Assembly (NCBI GenBank): GCA_033344895.1
Contig: JAWPMN010000001.1
Span: 248,001-312,000, forward strand
DNA from: Alphaproteobacteria bacterium
Lineage (GTDB): Bacteria; Pseudomonadota; Alphaproteobacteria; UBA8366; Aestuariispiraceae
DNA: 64,000 bases
Reading direction: 5' to 3'
Below the pieces are notes generated by a model, which worked only from the letters and a program-made list of their open reading frames with translations, made no database searches and was not told the DNA's origin. Position numbers and translations under genes: made by a program. Shown here piece by piece: positions 24,616 through 34,165 of this stretch (its first letter is position 1; each line of letters begins with the position of its first letter).

Positions 24616-25767
24616 CTAGCTGCGACAGCGCTCGATGAGCTTGCGCAGCATCTCTTCGCACTGATCGATCTGACCGGCTTCGATGAACTCGTTCGGCTGG
24701 TGCGCCTGATCGATCGATCCCGGTCCGCACACAACTGCCGCCATGCCGGCGGACTGGAACTGACCGGCCTCGGTGCCATAGGGCACGTAGGTGACATCAT
24801 TGTCGCCGGTCAGTTGCCGCACCAGGGTCTCGGCCTCGCTATCGAGGTCTTTCCGCAATCCCGGCACGACATTTTCCGTGGTCACGTCAATCCGTGTTGC
24901 CGGATCCACCGCATGCATTTCGGGAAGAATTTCCTGCTCGATCCATGCCTCGTATTCCCGCTGGATGTCTTCGGGAAAGTCTTCCGGGAGATTCCGCACA
25001 TCGCAGACGAACTCGCATCGGCGAGAAATGATATTCGCAGCGGTACCACCCTGAACCGTTCCGACATGGATCGTCGTGTATGGCGGAACAAACTTGCAGT
25101 CAGGATCCGCCGCCGCAGCCCGCGCCTTTGCCATTTCATCCAGTTTGGCGATCAGGCGCGCACCGGTCATGACCGCCGACACACCGCGATGCGTCTGACT
25201 GGAATGCGCCTCCTTCCCGGTCACGACCGTGCGGAAGAACCACATACCCTTATGGGCCGACACGACCTTCATGTCGGTGGGCTCGCCGATGATCACCACC
25301 GAGGGCCGCGGAAGCGTTCGTCCGATCTCGGAAATCATGGCAGGCGCGCCAAGACAGCCGACCTCCTCGTCATAGGAAAAGGCAAAATGAATTGGGCGCG
25401 CCAGAGGCTTCGCCAGCATTTCCGGCAGTAGCGCCAAAGCGGTCGCGGGAAACGCCTTCATGTCGCAGGTGCCACGACCGTAAAGTCGACTGCCCTTGCG
25501 GGTCAGAACGAAGGGATCCGTGTCCCAGGGCTGCCCATCGACGGGGACGACATCGGTATGACCGGACAGACAGACCCCGCCTTCCCGCTCCGGCCCGACC
25601 GTGGCCCAGAGATTGGCCTTGGTACCGTCCTCGTTCGGTACCAGGGTCGAGGTCACACCGTGCGCCTCCAGATAGGTGCGAACCCAATCGATTAGGGCCA
25701 TGTTGGATTTCGCACTCGTCGTATCGAACCCGACGAGCGTGTCGAGAATTTCCACCGATGTCGGCAT
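24616..25767 (-). CDS. argE: acetylornithine deacetylase
   Basis: A 383-residue M20-family metallohydrolase that removes the acetyl group from N-acetylornithine in arginine synthesis. Zinc-binding and catalytic motifs are SGHTDVVPVDGQPW, GRGTCDMKAF and the DEEVGCLGAP glutamate. PYGTEAGQFQSAGM, with CGPGSIDQAHQPNEFI, is characteristic of ArgE rather than DapE. The gene stands alone; trkH ends 34 bases upstream on the same strand. Confidence 0.93.
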   Translation of the reverse strand: MPTSVEILDTLVGFDTTSAKSNMALIDWVRTYLEAHGVTSTLVPNEDGTKANLWATVGPEREGGVCLSGHTDVVPVDGQPWDTDPFVLTRKGSRLYGRGTCDMKAFPATALALLPEMLAKPLARPIHFAFSYDEEVGCLGAPAMISEIGRTLPRPSVVIIGEPTDMKVVSAHKGMWFFRTVVTGKEAHSSQTHRGVSAVMTGARLIAKLDEMAKARAAAADPDCKFVPPYTTIHVGTVQGGTAANIISRRCEFVCDVRNLPEDFPEDIQREYEAWIEQEILPEMHAVDPATRIDVTTENVVPGLRKDLDSEAETLVRQLTGDNDVTYVPYGTEAGQFQSAGMAAVVCGPGSIDQAHQPNEFIEAGQIDQCEEMLRKLIERCRS

Positions 25768-25801
25768 GACGCCCTCTCAAGAAATAAACCGCGCAGTGAC
25801 C

Positions 25802-27250
25802 TCAGCCGCGCCAGAAACTCGGCGCCAGCAGGATCAGCACCGTAAATATCTCAAGCCGCCCCAGCAACATGCCGAAGGACAGCAGCCACTTCGCCTGATC
25901 TGGAAGGGAGGCAAAGGTCCCCGCAGGGCCGATCACGTCGCCAAGGCCGGGCCCGACATTCGAGATCGCCGTCGCGGCACCACTGGTCGCCGTTACGAAA
26001 TCCAACCCCATGAGGCCCAGGCCGCAAGCCATCAGGGCAAAGATCATCATGAAGAGGAAGAAGAAACTCATCACCGATTCTTCGACCGATTCCGGGATCG
26101 GCTTGCCATTGTAATAGGCAATGAACACGCCGTGCGGACGCAACAGCCGACGCATCTGGACCCGTGCCGTCTCATACAGAACCTGGAAGCGGAAAATCTT
26201 GATCCCGCATGTGGTCGATCCGGCACAGCCCCCGATGAACATCAGCAGGAAGAACAGCGGCAGCGCAAACGCGCCCCAGGAACCGAAATCCTGCGTTGCA
26301 TAACCGGTCCCTGTCATGACCGACGTCACATTGAAGCTGGTGAAGCGGATCGCGTCCGCCAGGGTCCAGTTCTTCTCCAGCACCAGATAGAGGATCATGA
26401 TGCCGATGGCGGTTAGCAGAAAGCCGAAGAACCATCGTACCTGGCTGTCCACGAACAACGCCCCCGGCGCGCCCCGCAGCGCCTGCAGATACAGCAGAAA
26501 GGGCAAGGACCCCAGGATCATGAACACGGTCGCGATCCATTCGATCCGGGCACTGCCGAACAGGCCGACGGAACTGTCATAGGTAGAAAACCCACCGGTC
26601 GCCACCGTCGTCATCGCATGATTTATGGCGTCGAAGCCGCTCATCCCGGCCCACCAGTAAAGCGCCGCGCAAACCAGTGTCAGGATCAGGTAGATGATCG
26701 CGATCCAGGCACCGATCTGTGCCGCGCGCGGCAACGCCTTCTCCATCCGTTCGGCAAATTCCATCCGGAACAACTGCATCCCGCCGACCTGCAGCATGGG
26801 AAGGACGGACACGGCCATGACAATGATCCCGACCCCGCCCAACCATTGCAGCAGCGACCGCCAGAGCAAAATGCCGGGCGGCGCGTAGTCCAGACCAACA
26901 ATCACCGTCGACCCCGTCGTCGTGATCCCGCTCATCGCCTCGAAGAAGGCATCCGTGTAGGACAGATTCAGATCCGAAAATGCCAAGGGGAGCGCCGCGA
27001 ACCCGGGCAGCAGGAACCACGAGGTCGAGGTCATCACGAAGGCCTGCCGTACGGTGAGCGCATTCGACTTCGCCCAGTTGGTCAGCGCCAGCATTGCGCC
27101 GATAAAGAGCGTCAGCGCAGCCGCGGCGGCAAAAACCTTCCAATCGGGATTACCGACAGCCAGATCCACCGCCGCAGGCAGCACCATGGCTGCCGCCAGC
27201 GTGACCAGCAGAATGCCGTTCACCAAAAAGACTGGGCGGAAATCCAGCAA
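25802..27250 (-). CDS. trkH: TrkH-family potassium uptake protein
   Basis: A 482-residue integral membrane protein of the SKT superfamily with four M1-P-M2 repeats. Selectivity-filter-like loops are visible at FFEAMSGITTTGSTVI, HAMTTVATGGFSTYDSS, FNVTSVMTGTGYATQDFGS and SGAATAISNVGPGLG. GCAGSTTCGIKIFRFQ is a strong TrkH mark. It imports K+ with the regulatory TrkA protein, which is not encoded here. It is on the minus strand immediately before argE, divergent from the PAS-GGDEF-EAL gene. Confidence 0.95.
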   Translation of the reverse strand: MLDFRPVFLVNGILLVTLAAAMVLPAAVDLAVGNPDWKVFAAAAALTLFIGAMLALTNWAKSNALTVRQAFVMTSTSWFLLPGFAALPLAFSDLNLSYTDAFFEAMSGITTTGSTVIVGLDYAPPGILLWRSLLQWLGGVGIIVMAVSVLPMLQVGGMQLFRMEFAERMEKALPRAAQIGAWIAIIYLILTLVCAALYWWAGMSGFDAINHAMTTVATGGFSTYDSSVGLFGSARIEWIATVFMILGSLPFLLYLQALRGAPGALFVDSQVRWFFGFLLTAIGIMILYLVLEKNWTLADAIRFTSFNVTSVMTGTGYATQDFGSWGAFALPLFFLLMFIGGCAGSTTCGIKIFRFQVLYETARVQMRRLLRPHGVFIAYYNGKPIPESVEESVMSFFFLFMMIFALMACGLGLMGLDFVTATSGAATAISNVGPGLGDVIGPAGTFASLPDQAKWLLSFGMLLGRLEIFTVLILLAPSFWRG

Positions 27251-27444
27251 ATCCCCCTCCGGGATCCAACCAACTGGTTAACGAACTTGGGCCCCAATGC
27301 CGAAGGCGGACAATAGCGACAATGATCGCACCGTGCCAGCGGCGCGATGAAGCTCATCCTGACATTCGCAAGAGTTGTCCAGATTCCCGCTTTGGTTTCT
27401 TTACCATTCTTTAATCGGCCCGGTGTATGGTATCGGAATATACC

Positions 27445-29256
27445 ATGGTCGAGAGAAAGTCGCAGGTCAGCATGTCCGACTCCAACCGCGCCAAGGATAA
27501 CAAAGCGGTTCATTCCAGTGAGGATTTGCAGCGCCTTGAGGCGATTTTTTTGAATACCCACGATTCTATCATCACCATCGACAGCAATTCGACCATTGTC
27601 GCCATCAACAGCGTGACGCTGGACATTTTCGGTTACGAGCAGGAGGCCGAACTGATCGGGCAACCGATCGAAGTCCTGATGAATGACGTGCATGCCAGCC
27701 GGCACCATCGCTATATCGCAGACGAGGTTTCCGGCGCCCGGCGGGGTACTTTGGGCAAGCTTCGGCGCATTCGCGCACGGAAACGCGACGGCACGATCTT
27801 TCCGGTCGACATCCATATCGCGGATTACGAGTTCGAGGGGCAGCGCTTCTTTGTCGGCTGCATACGGGACATGTCCCAGGTCCAGGAACATGAAGACCGC
27901 GTCCACAAATCGCTGTTCTACGATCAACTGACCGGATTGCCGAACCGGGAAACCCTGGACCGCAGTCTCGCATCGATACTGGATCCTTCGGTCCGGGAAT
28001 CCTCGCGATTCCTGATGATGGAAATCGGCATCGATCAGATGCGGGCAATCAACACGACGTTCGGCATGGGGGACGGCAATACGGTCATCCGACTGGTCGG
28101 CCAGCGTCTCGAGCAGGCCCTTGTGCCCTGCGAGTTCTTTGGACGGGGTAATGGCGACAGATTTACCGCCCTGTTCGAAATTCCTGCCAGCAAGACGGCG
28201 GACACGGTCGCACTGGATACGTTCCGCAAGATGCAGCGTGCCTTATCGGCGCCGTTTGAATTCGGCGGTGCGCGGGTCTCGATCAGCGTGACCGCCGGCG
28301 GTCTGGAAATCCCGCTGCTTGCCACCGATCCCAGTCTCGCCGTCCGTTACGCGGACATGGCCTACTACGAGGCCAAGAACCTGCACCGGGGGGAAGTCTA
28401 CCTGCTGACCCCGGACGACGTCGCCCGCGTCATGCAGACATCCGCCCTTGTGCACCAGATCCGCGAAGCCCTGCAGATGCAGGAGTTCTTCCCGGTCTTC
28501 CAGCCGAAGATCGATCTGGAAACCGGGCGATGTTCGGCGGCCGAATGCCTGATCCGCTGGCGCACGCAGGAAGGCAACATGATCTCCCCCGCCCTGTTCA
28601 TTCCTGTGGCGGAAAGTGCGGACCTGATCGAGGGGATCGGTCGTTTCATATTCCTCGAATCCTGCGCGGCCGTTCAGGAATGGAAGGCGGACCCGGTCCT
28701 CAGTCAGGTCAAGCTGGCGGTCAATATCTCTCCGAAGCAGCTGGAACGAGACAATTTCGTGGAATTCGTCCGGCGGTCCCTGGAGACTTTCGATATTCCC
28801 GCCTCGTCGCTGGAGTTCGAGATCACCGAAACCACCCTGGCCAACAACCCCAAGATCACCTTTGCGGCGGTTGAGGAGTTGAGCCGCATGGGGATCTGTA
28901 TCGCAATCGACGATTTTGGCACCGGGCAGTCCTCATTGGGCATGCTGCGTGAAGTCTGTGCATCGCGCGCGAAGGTCGATCGTGCCTTCCTTGCGGGTGT
29001 GCCGGAGGACGAGAAATCGAACCGGATGCTGCGCAACATCGTCAACCTGATGCGCGACATGAATCTGGCCGTCACTGTCGAAGGCATTGAAACGCGGGAG
29101 GTCGCGGAATACGTCCGAACCCTGCGTTGCTCGGAAGGCCAGGGCTTCTATTTCGCGAAGCCGATGGACAAGGTCGATTTCGAGGACTTCGTTCGCGATA
29201 CAAACGCGGCTGCATCGCCCGGCGCCATCATGCGCCGCCAATCCGTTATGAATTAG
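27445..29256 (+). CDS. PAS-GGDEF-EAL protein, probable c-di-GMP phosphodiesterase
   Basis: About 603 residues. A PAS domain (residues about 25-145) is followed by a GGDEF domain whose signature is changed to RGNGDRF, so cyclase activity is unlikely. A C-terminal EAL domain follows. The EAL signature reads AECLIRW. Metal and catalytic positions seem kept: NISPKQL, EITETT, AIDDFGTGQSSL, AKVDRAFL, EGIET and GQGFYFAKPM. The sequence therefore predicts c-di-GMP hydrolysis, possibly controlled by the PAS and the dead GGDEF domain. There are no membrane segments. The start is uncertain among ATG 27427, 27445 and 27472; none has a strong ribosome site. Confidence 0.92.
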   Translation: MVERKSQVSMSDSNRAKDNKAVHSSEDLQRLEAIFLNTHDSIITIDSNSTIVAINSVTLDIFGYEQEAELIGQPIEVLMNDVHASRHHRYIADEVSGARRGTLGKLRRIRARKRDGTIFPVDIHIADYEFEGQRFFVGCIRDMSQVQEHEDRVHKSLFYDQLTGLPNRETLDRSLASILDPSVRESSRFLMMEIGIDQMRAINTTFGMGDGNTVIRLVGQRLEQALVPCEFFGRGNGDRFTALFEIPASKTADTVALDTFRKMQRALSAPFEFGGARVSISVTAGGLEIPLLATDPSLAVRYADMAYYEAKNLHRGEVYLLTPDDVARVMQTSALVHQIREALQMQEFFPVFQPKIDLETGRCSAAECLIRWRTQEGNMISPALFIPVAESADLIEGIGRFIFLESCAAVQEWKADPVLSQVKLAVNISPKQLERDNFVEFVRRSLETFDIPASSLEFEITETTLANNPKITFAAVEELSRMGICIAIDDFGTGQSSLGMLREVCASRAKVDRAFLAGVPEDEKSNRMLRNIVNLMRDMNLAVTVEGIETREVAEYVRTLRCSEGQGFYFAKPMDKVDFEDFVRDTNAAASPGAIMRRQSVMN

Positions 29257-29302
29257 GCCGGACCGGTCGATCCAACGATCGCCGTTTTTTCAGTTTCGTC
29301 GA

Positions 29303-29947
29303 TCAGCCGATCGACGCCGCGTTCAAGCCCGTCATCGCCATGAACTCCGAACGAAGGGCACGGTCGTCCTTGAATGCGCCCAGCATGCGGCTCGTAATCA
29401 TGTCGACGCCGTGCTTCTTGACGCCCCGTGTCGTCATGCACTGGTGCTGACCGCTGACGACGACGGCGACACCGCGCGGCTGAAGCGCGTCCTGAATGGC
29501 CCCGGCGATCTGGGCCGTCATCTTTTCCTGGATCTGCAGCCGCTTGGCGTAGGCCTCAACCACCCGCGCCAGTTTGGAAATGCCGACAACGCGCTCATTC
29601 GGAAGGTAGGCGACATGCGCCGTACCGATAATCGGCACCATGTGATGCTCGCAATGGCTTTCGAAGGTGATACCGCGCAACAGCACCATCTCATCGTAGC
29701 CGCCCGTTTCCTCGAAGGTACGCGCAAGCATTTCCGTCGGGTCGATTTCGTAGCCCGCGAAGAACTCCTCATAGGCACGCACAACGCGTTTCGGCGTGTC
29801 CAACAGACCTTCACGGTCCGGGTCATCGCCCGTCCAGCGCAGCAGAGTCCGGACCGCCGCTTCCGCTTCTTCCCGGCTGGGGCGCGGCACGACGTCGAGG
29901 GAGTCCTGCTTCTGGTCGACAGATGCGGGCTGCTGAATGGCGTTCAT
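29303..29947 (-). CDS. folE: GTP cyclohydrolase I, copy 2
   Basis: A 214-residue type-IA GTP cyclohydrolase, closely similar to the gene at 6337-6933. Zinc ligands Cys99, His102 (SHCEHHMVP) and Cys170 (QHQCMTTRG) are conserved. It has a longer N-terminus (residues 1-22) and a different C-terminal tail ([10 protein letters not shown]). ATG 29947 is preceded by AAGGAAGAACCG; the frame extends to 30040 without support. Two active-looking copies may be regulated differently or feed different pterin pathways. Confidence 0.95.
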   Translation of the reverse strand: MNAIQQPASVDQKQDSLDVVPRPSREEAEAAVRTLLRWTGDDPDREGLLDTPKRVVRAYEEFFAGYEIDPTEMLARTFEETGGYDEMVLLRGITFESHCEHHMVPIIGTAHVAYLPNERVVGISKLARVVEAYAKRLQIQEKMTAQIAGAIQDALQPRGVAVVVSGQHQCMTTRGVKKHGVDMITSRMLGAFKDDRALRSEFMAMTGLNAASIG

Positions 29948-30050
29948 CGGTTCTTCCTTGCTCTGACGCGTCCGCGGAAGACCCGCACCCGCATGCTTTC
30001 GAACTACGGCGCGCCAGGGACGCGCCAGTTGTGCTACCAATTACGTTGCG

Positions 30051-30446
30051 TCAGTTCAATTGGATTGTCTGATGCGGACTATCAAGAGAGAAAGCCGGAA
30101 TTTCGACTTCAAACCGGCCGCCGCTGTGATCGTCCATCTCGTAGCGCCCGGACATGATGCCGGACGGGGTCTTCAGCGGCGCCCCGCTGGTATACTCGAA
30201 ACATGCGCCAGGCTCGATCAGCGGCTGCTCGCCGACCACCCCGGGTCCGCGCACTTCCTCCCTCCGGCCGTTGGCGTCGGTGATGCACCAATATCGATTG
30301 ATGAGTTGGACCGGTCGGTCGCCCATATTCTCGATCCGGACGCTGTAGGCCCAGACGTAATGCGAATGTTGGGGCGAGGACTGATCCTCGAGGAACCTTG
30401 GCTCCACGGCGACCCGGATTTCGTTCGTAATCGCTTCGTATTTCAT
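30051..30446 (-). CDS. apaG: ApaG domain protein
   Basis: A 131-residue ApaG/DUF525 protein with a fibronectin-III-like beta-sandwich. Diagnostic parts are IRVAVEPRFLEDQSSP, YVWAYSVRIENMGDRPVQL, RYWCITDANGR and GVVGEQPLIEPGACFEYTSG with GIMSGRYEM. The start ATG 30446 gives the usual length (about 125-130). ApaG has been linked to Co2+/Mg2+ efflux and Ap4A turnover, but its biochemical role is unsettled. Confidence 0.96.
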   Translation of the reverse strand: MKYEAITNEIRVAVEPRFLEDQSSPQHSHYVWAYSVRIENMGDRPVQLINRYWCITDANGRREEVRGPGVVGEQPLIEPGACFEYTSGAPLKTPSGIMSGRYEMDDHSGGRFEVEIPAFSLDSPHQTIQLN

Positions 30447-30519
30447 GGCAGGGCCTGGTTTTTCCATCCATTACCAGAAATGTGACACCAATAATGGATC
30501 ATTGACGCGCATTGTCCAG

Positions 30520-30551
30520 TTATCCGCCCTTCAAATTATCCGCCCTTCAAA
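30520..30551. repeat. perfect 16-bp tandem duplication
   Basis: TTATCCGCCCTTCAAA occurs twice back to back (30520-30535 and 30536-30551), between apaG and the OmpA-type gene and directly beside the terminator of the latter. It looks like a recent slippage event. Confidence 0.85.
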
Positions 30552-30556
30552 GGAAA

Positions 30557-30584
30557 CGGGCCGGAAGGTTGCCCTTCCGGCCCG
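30557..30584 (-). terminator. rho-independent terminator of the OmpA-type lipoprotein gene
   Basis: A perfect 12-bp stem CGGGCCGGAAGG/CCTTCCGGCCCG with a TTGC loop lies 47 bases beyond the stop. On the minus strand it is followed by TTTCCTTTG. Confidence 0.85.
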
Positions 30585-30631
30585 GTCCCTGATTTACGCC
30601 GGAACGGATGGCCGTTCCGGAACCGCGATCA

Positions 30632-31495
30632 TCACTTGATGGTGATTTCCACGCGGCGGTTCTGCGGGTTCTTCACGCCGTCGCCGGTGGCTTCGAGCGG
30701 CTCGCTCTCACCCTTGGCATCGACGGTGAAGGCCGAAGCCGGCACACCCATTTCGATCAACGCGAAGCGCACGTTGTTGGCACGCTGCAGCGACAGACGA
30801 TCGTTGTAGTCGTTCGGACCCGACGTATCGGTGTGACCGACCAGGCTGATCTGTCCGTCCTTGTAGTCGCCGAACTTCGAGTTCACGAGGTTCAGGACCT
30901 GGCCGGCGCCTTCGTTCACGCTCGCATCATCCCAGTCGAAGAAGACAATGAAGTTCGCAGGCTCCATCACCGGCTCCGGCGCGGGCGGCGGCGGGGGCGG
31001 CGGTGCAGGCGGCTCCATCTTCTGTTCCAGCACCTCGATCGCGGCCGCGAATTCCTTCATGCACTCGGCGATGTGCTCGGGCTGATGGTTTTCTTCCTGC
31101 TGCTCGACCCAGCAATCGAACTTCGCCTGGGCGATCGCCGCTTCGACCGGGTGGTCTTCGCGGCCACCGGCGTCCAGCGCTTTGATCAGACGCGCACGAG
31201 CGGCTGCAAGCAGGTCAACGCGATCAGCGGGCAGATTCCAGTTTCCGAGTTCCTCCGGAAGGACAACCTCACCGGCGGCAGCGCGCAAGCCCTTGCGGGC
31301 GAAATAATCGCCGTCGATGTGGTCGTGCATCTCGTACATTTCGAACTCAGAGAACTTCTGGTATTCCTTGGCCAGTGCCTTGGTGAATTCCGTGCCCTGC
31401 GGTTCGGTTCTCTGGAGCTCTTCGAGATTTCCATAGACCGAGCAACCTGCGAGCAGAACGGCGCCACCAACCAGGCCGATCAGACGCTTCAACAT
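30632..31495 (-). CDS. OmpA-family outer-membrane lipoprotein
   Basis: A 287-residue protein. The N-terminus MLKRLIGLVGGAVLLAGCS is a lipoprotein signal with a lipobox LAGC, so Cys18 is the likely lipidated residue. A helical region with two further cysteines follows. A proline-rich linker (about residue 165-185) leads to a C-terminal OmpA peptidoglycan-binding domain: SLVGHTDTSGPNDYNDRLS, then RANNVRFALIEMGV and NPQNRRVEI. It tethers the outer membrane to peptidoglycan. ATG 31495 was chosen for the signal peptide. The 271 bases upstream (31496-31766) hold an AT-rich stretch that could contain its promoter. Confidence 0.94.
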   Translation of the reverse strand: MLKRLIGLVGGAVLLAGCSVYGNLEELQRTEPQGTEFTKALAKEYQKFSEFEMYEMHDHIDGDYFARKGLRAAAGEVVLPEELGNWNLPADRVDLLAAARARLIKALDAGGREDHPVEAAIAQAKFDCWVEQQEENHQPEHIAECMKEFAAAIEVLEQKMEPPAPPPPPPPAPEPVMEPANFIVFFDWDDASVNEGAGQVLNLVNSKFGDYKDGQISLVGHTDTSGPNDYNDRLSLQRANNVRFALIEMGVPASAFTVDAKGESEPLEATGDGVKNPQNRRVEITIK

Positions 31496-31766
31496 ATTAT
31501 CAATTCCCCCTTTGCGGCTTCTTCCGTAGGGTCTTGCTTCCCGCCGCTCACCGCCAAGGTGGCGCAGATGAGAGAGCAATTCCCCGAAGTGGGACATGTT
31601 AAATACCGCACCGGCAAATCCAGGCGGCATGGGAAACTCCCGAGGTAATAACGATTATAGGGGGCTTCGGGTTCGATTCATAGAGCCAGAAAGAAGCTTT
31701 TTTTGTGGTTTTTATGGAGTTTGCGCTGCATTTCCACAGGTGTTGCAATTTTGTCTAAAATTCCAA

Positions 31767-32444
31767 CTAAATACCGCGCAACATAATTACCTCACCATCC
31801 GCAGCGCCTGCATCGTCCGGGTCGTGCGTTACCAGCAGGACTGGAATTCCGCGCGATATGCTGTGTTCAAACACGAAGCTGCGGAACCGCACGCGCAGAT
31901 CGGCGTCCAGTTTGGAGAACGGCTCATCAAGAAGCAGCGCCTCCGGTTCCGCCATCAGGGCCCTGAGACAGGCTACCCGCGCACGCTGGCCGCCGGACAG
32001 GGTCGCCGGGTCGCGGTGCTCAAACCCGGTCAGGCCGGCCTCGGACAGCGCCTCGGCGATCCGTCGGCGCTGTTCGGCACGGGGCAGGCCGGCTGGCAAC
32101 CCGAAAGCCAGATTGTCGGCGACGCTGAGATGCGGAAACAACAGATCGTCCTGAAACAGGATACCCGTACGGCGCTGCTGCGCCGGAAGCCCGTCCAACC
32201 GCCGCCCGTTCAAGGTCACGCTGCCCGACATCGCAAAAACCGGATCCAGCGTACCGCAGATCGCGGATAGAAGAGTAGACTTGCCGGACCCGCTGGGACC
32301 CATGATCGTCGCCGTACAGCCCGGCGCGACAGACAGGGACACGGGCGCAAACAGGGCCGTTCCATCATGGCTGATGCCAAGGTCCTGCAGGCACAGGCCG
32401 TTCGCGGCCTGTCCCGCCGTATCGTGATCGGCATCCATCGTCAT
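31767..32444 (-). CDS. ynjD: ABC transporter ATP-binding protein, YnjD type
   Basis: A 225-residue ABC ATPase. Walker A is GPSGSGKST, the Q-loop is LFQDDLLFPHLSV, the signature LSGGQRARVACLRAL, Walker B EALLLDEPFSKLD, and the H-loop LLVTHDPDD. The LFQDDLLFPH and RVRFRSFVFEH segments fit the YnjD group. Its start overlaps the permease stop (ATGA). It is the third gene of a binding protein-permease-ATPase unit on the minus strand. Confidence 0.88.
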   Translation of the reverse strand: MTMDADHDTAGQAANGLCLQDLGISHDGTALFAPVSLSVAPGCTATIMGPSGSGKSTLLSAICGTLDPVFAMSGSVTLNGRRLDGLPAQQRRTGILFQDDLLFPHLSVADNLAFGLPAGLPRAEQRRRIAEALSEAGLTGFEHRDPATLSGGQRARVACLRALMAEPEALLLDEPFSKLDADLRVRFRSFVFEHSISRGIPVLLVTHDPDDAGAADGEVIMLRGI

Positions 32445-34165
32445 TCGCCCCTTCCCCGTCGAAATGCGGCCCGGCGCACCAGCATTGGTGTGATGGCCGC
32501 CAACGCGAACAGGGTCAATGGCAGCACGCCCTGCAGAACCACAAGGGTACCGATCGTGCGTCGATCGCCGCCCCCCGCCAGGGAGACCGCCTCGGTCGTC
32601 AAGGTCGTCAGGCGGCCCGCCCCGGCAAAGACCGTCGGCAGGTATTCACCGACGCTGACGGCAAACCCGACCGCGAAGGCGATCAGGATCGGGCGCAACA
32701 GCATCGGCAGCTTCACCCGCCCGAAAATGCGCCATGGCCCCGCCCCCAGACAAGCCGCCGCGCGCTCATAACGCGGGTCCAGGGCCCGATAGGGATCTGA
32801 CAGCGACAGGAAGATATAGGGCAGCACAAACAGCAGATGGGCCCAGACCAACCCGACCCAATGTCCGTCCATGCCGCCGCTCACCAACAGAACCTGCGCC
32901 CCGAACAGAAACGCGACCTGGGGCACGATCAGCGGTGTGTAGAGCAGCCATAACGCGCGATTGGTGGGGCGCCGGCCGGTCCGCTGTTCCGCTTCCAGGC
33001 ACAACAGGACCAGGAAAAGCGCGATCGCCGCCGACGCCGCGCCCAGCCAGACCGTGGTCAGAAGCGGATCGACAATCTGGTCAATGCGTCGCGTCCAGTT
33101 GGACAGGGTCCATTCCGCGGGCAGCATGTCCGGGAACCGCCAACGCCGGGCAAAGGACCAGACGGCGAGCCCCATCAGGCCGAGCATTCCCAGCAACGCG
33201 GCGCCGCACAGCCCGGCCAGCGCGCCGGCATTCATGCCCATCGGCATGCGGCGGCCTGCAATGCGTATCCAGGCGAGACCGATCCGGGCCACTGCGCGCT
33301 CTGCCAGGATCCAGGCTGCCAGCGCCGCCAGAACCACCCCACCCTGCAGGCAGGCACCGGCCGCCGCCTGGAACTGCAGGGTCAGATCCGGGTCGTTCGC
33401 CCAGCGCAGGATCAAAACCCCCAGTGTGGGGGAAGGCGTTACTGTCAGGATCATGGCGACGTCGACGACCGAGACGGAAAACGCGACGATCGCAAAGACC
33501 GGCAGCCGGATCTGCCCGTATATCCGGGGCAGGACGGTCTTCAGCCAGGCGGACATCCGGTCGTAGCCGAGTGACTGCGCGACGCGGATGGAACGGTCCG
33601 CGGGAACCTGATTCAGCGCGCCGACGGTCATCAGAAAGAGAAACGGCACTTCCTTGACGACAAGGGCGAGAACGAGGCTCCACCCGTAGGGATCCGGCGC
33701 CAGCATCAGGTCCGGCGGTCTGTCATAACCGGTCAGCCAGGGCGACAACGCCCGCAAGATCCAGCCGCTGGGGGCCAGCAGGAAGGCCAGCCCCATGGCC
33801 AGCGCGGCATGCGGCACCGCCAGCAGCGGGGCCAGAACCGCCCGAACGCGACCGAACCAGCGCGTTCCGAAGGACGCGGCGCAGAACAGGGTGACGAGCA
33901 CGAACGAGATCGCCGCCGATGCCAGACCGGTACCAAAGCTGCGCAAGGTGGCATCCAGAACGCCGGGATACGCCGCAAGGTCCCGCCAGGCCGCCAGCGA
34001 GACAGTATCGCCCCCCAGCGCCGGCAGATATCCGAAAGCCGGTAGCAATGTTCCGAACAGTCCTGCCGCGACGGGCCCCAGAAAGACCGCCAGCGTCAGG
34101 CCCGGGACAAAGCGCAGAAACCCGGCCCGGCGCAGCGCCGCCGACCCGGCCGGGTCAACTGCCAT
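32441..34165 (-). CDS. ynjC: ABC transporter permease, YnjC type (fused two-domain)
   Basis: A 574-residue membrane protein with two homologous six-helix permease halves (about residues 1-290 and 300-574). The first EAA-like loop is RVAQSLGYDRMSAWLKTVLPRIY-like (SLGYDRMSAWLKTVLPRIYG). The second is ERAAACLGAGPWRIFGRVKL. A single fused permease is the YnjC arrangement (about 510 residues in E. coli). It overlaps the binding-protein gene by 11 bases and the ATPase by four. Substrate is unknown. Confidence 0.88.
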   Translation of the reverse strand: MAVDPAGSAALRRAGFLRFVPGLTLAVFLGPVAAGLFGTLLPAFGYLPALGGDTVSLAAWRDLAAYPGVLDATLRSFGTGLASAAISFVLVTLFCAASFGTRWFGRVRAVLAPLLAVPHAALAMGLAFLLAPSGWILRALSPWLTGYDRPPDLMLAPDPYGWSLVLALVVKEVPFLFLMTVGALNQVPADRSIRVAQSLGYDRMSAWLKTVLPRIYGQIRLPVFAIVAFSVSVVDVAMILTVTPSPTLGVLILRWANDPDLTLQFQAAAGACLQGGVVLAALAAWILAERAVARIGLAWIRIAGRRMPMGMNAGALAGLCGAALLGMLGLMGLAVWSFARRWRFPDMLPAEWTLSNWTRRIDQIVDPLLTTVWLGAASAAIALFLVLLCLEAEQRTGRRPTNRALWLLYTPLIVPQVAFLFGAQVLLVSGGMDGHWVGLVWAHLLFVLPYIFLSLSDPYRALDPRYERAAACLGAGPWRIFGRVKLPMLLRPILIAFAVGFAVSVGEYLPTVFAGAGRLTTLTTEAVSLAGGGDRRTIGTLVVLQGVLPLTLFALAAITPMLVRRAAFRRGRGE

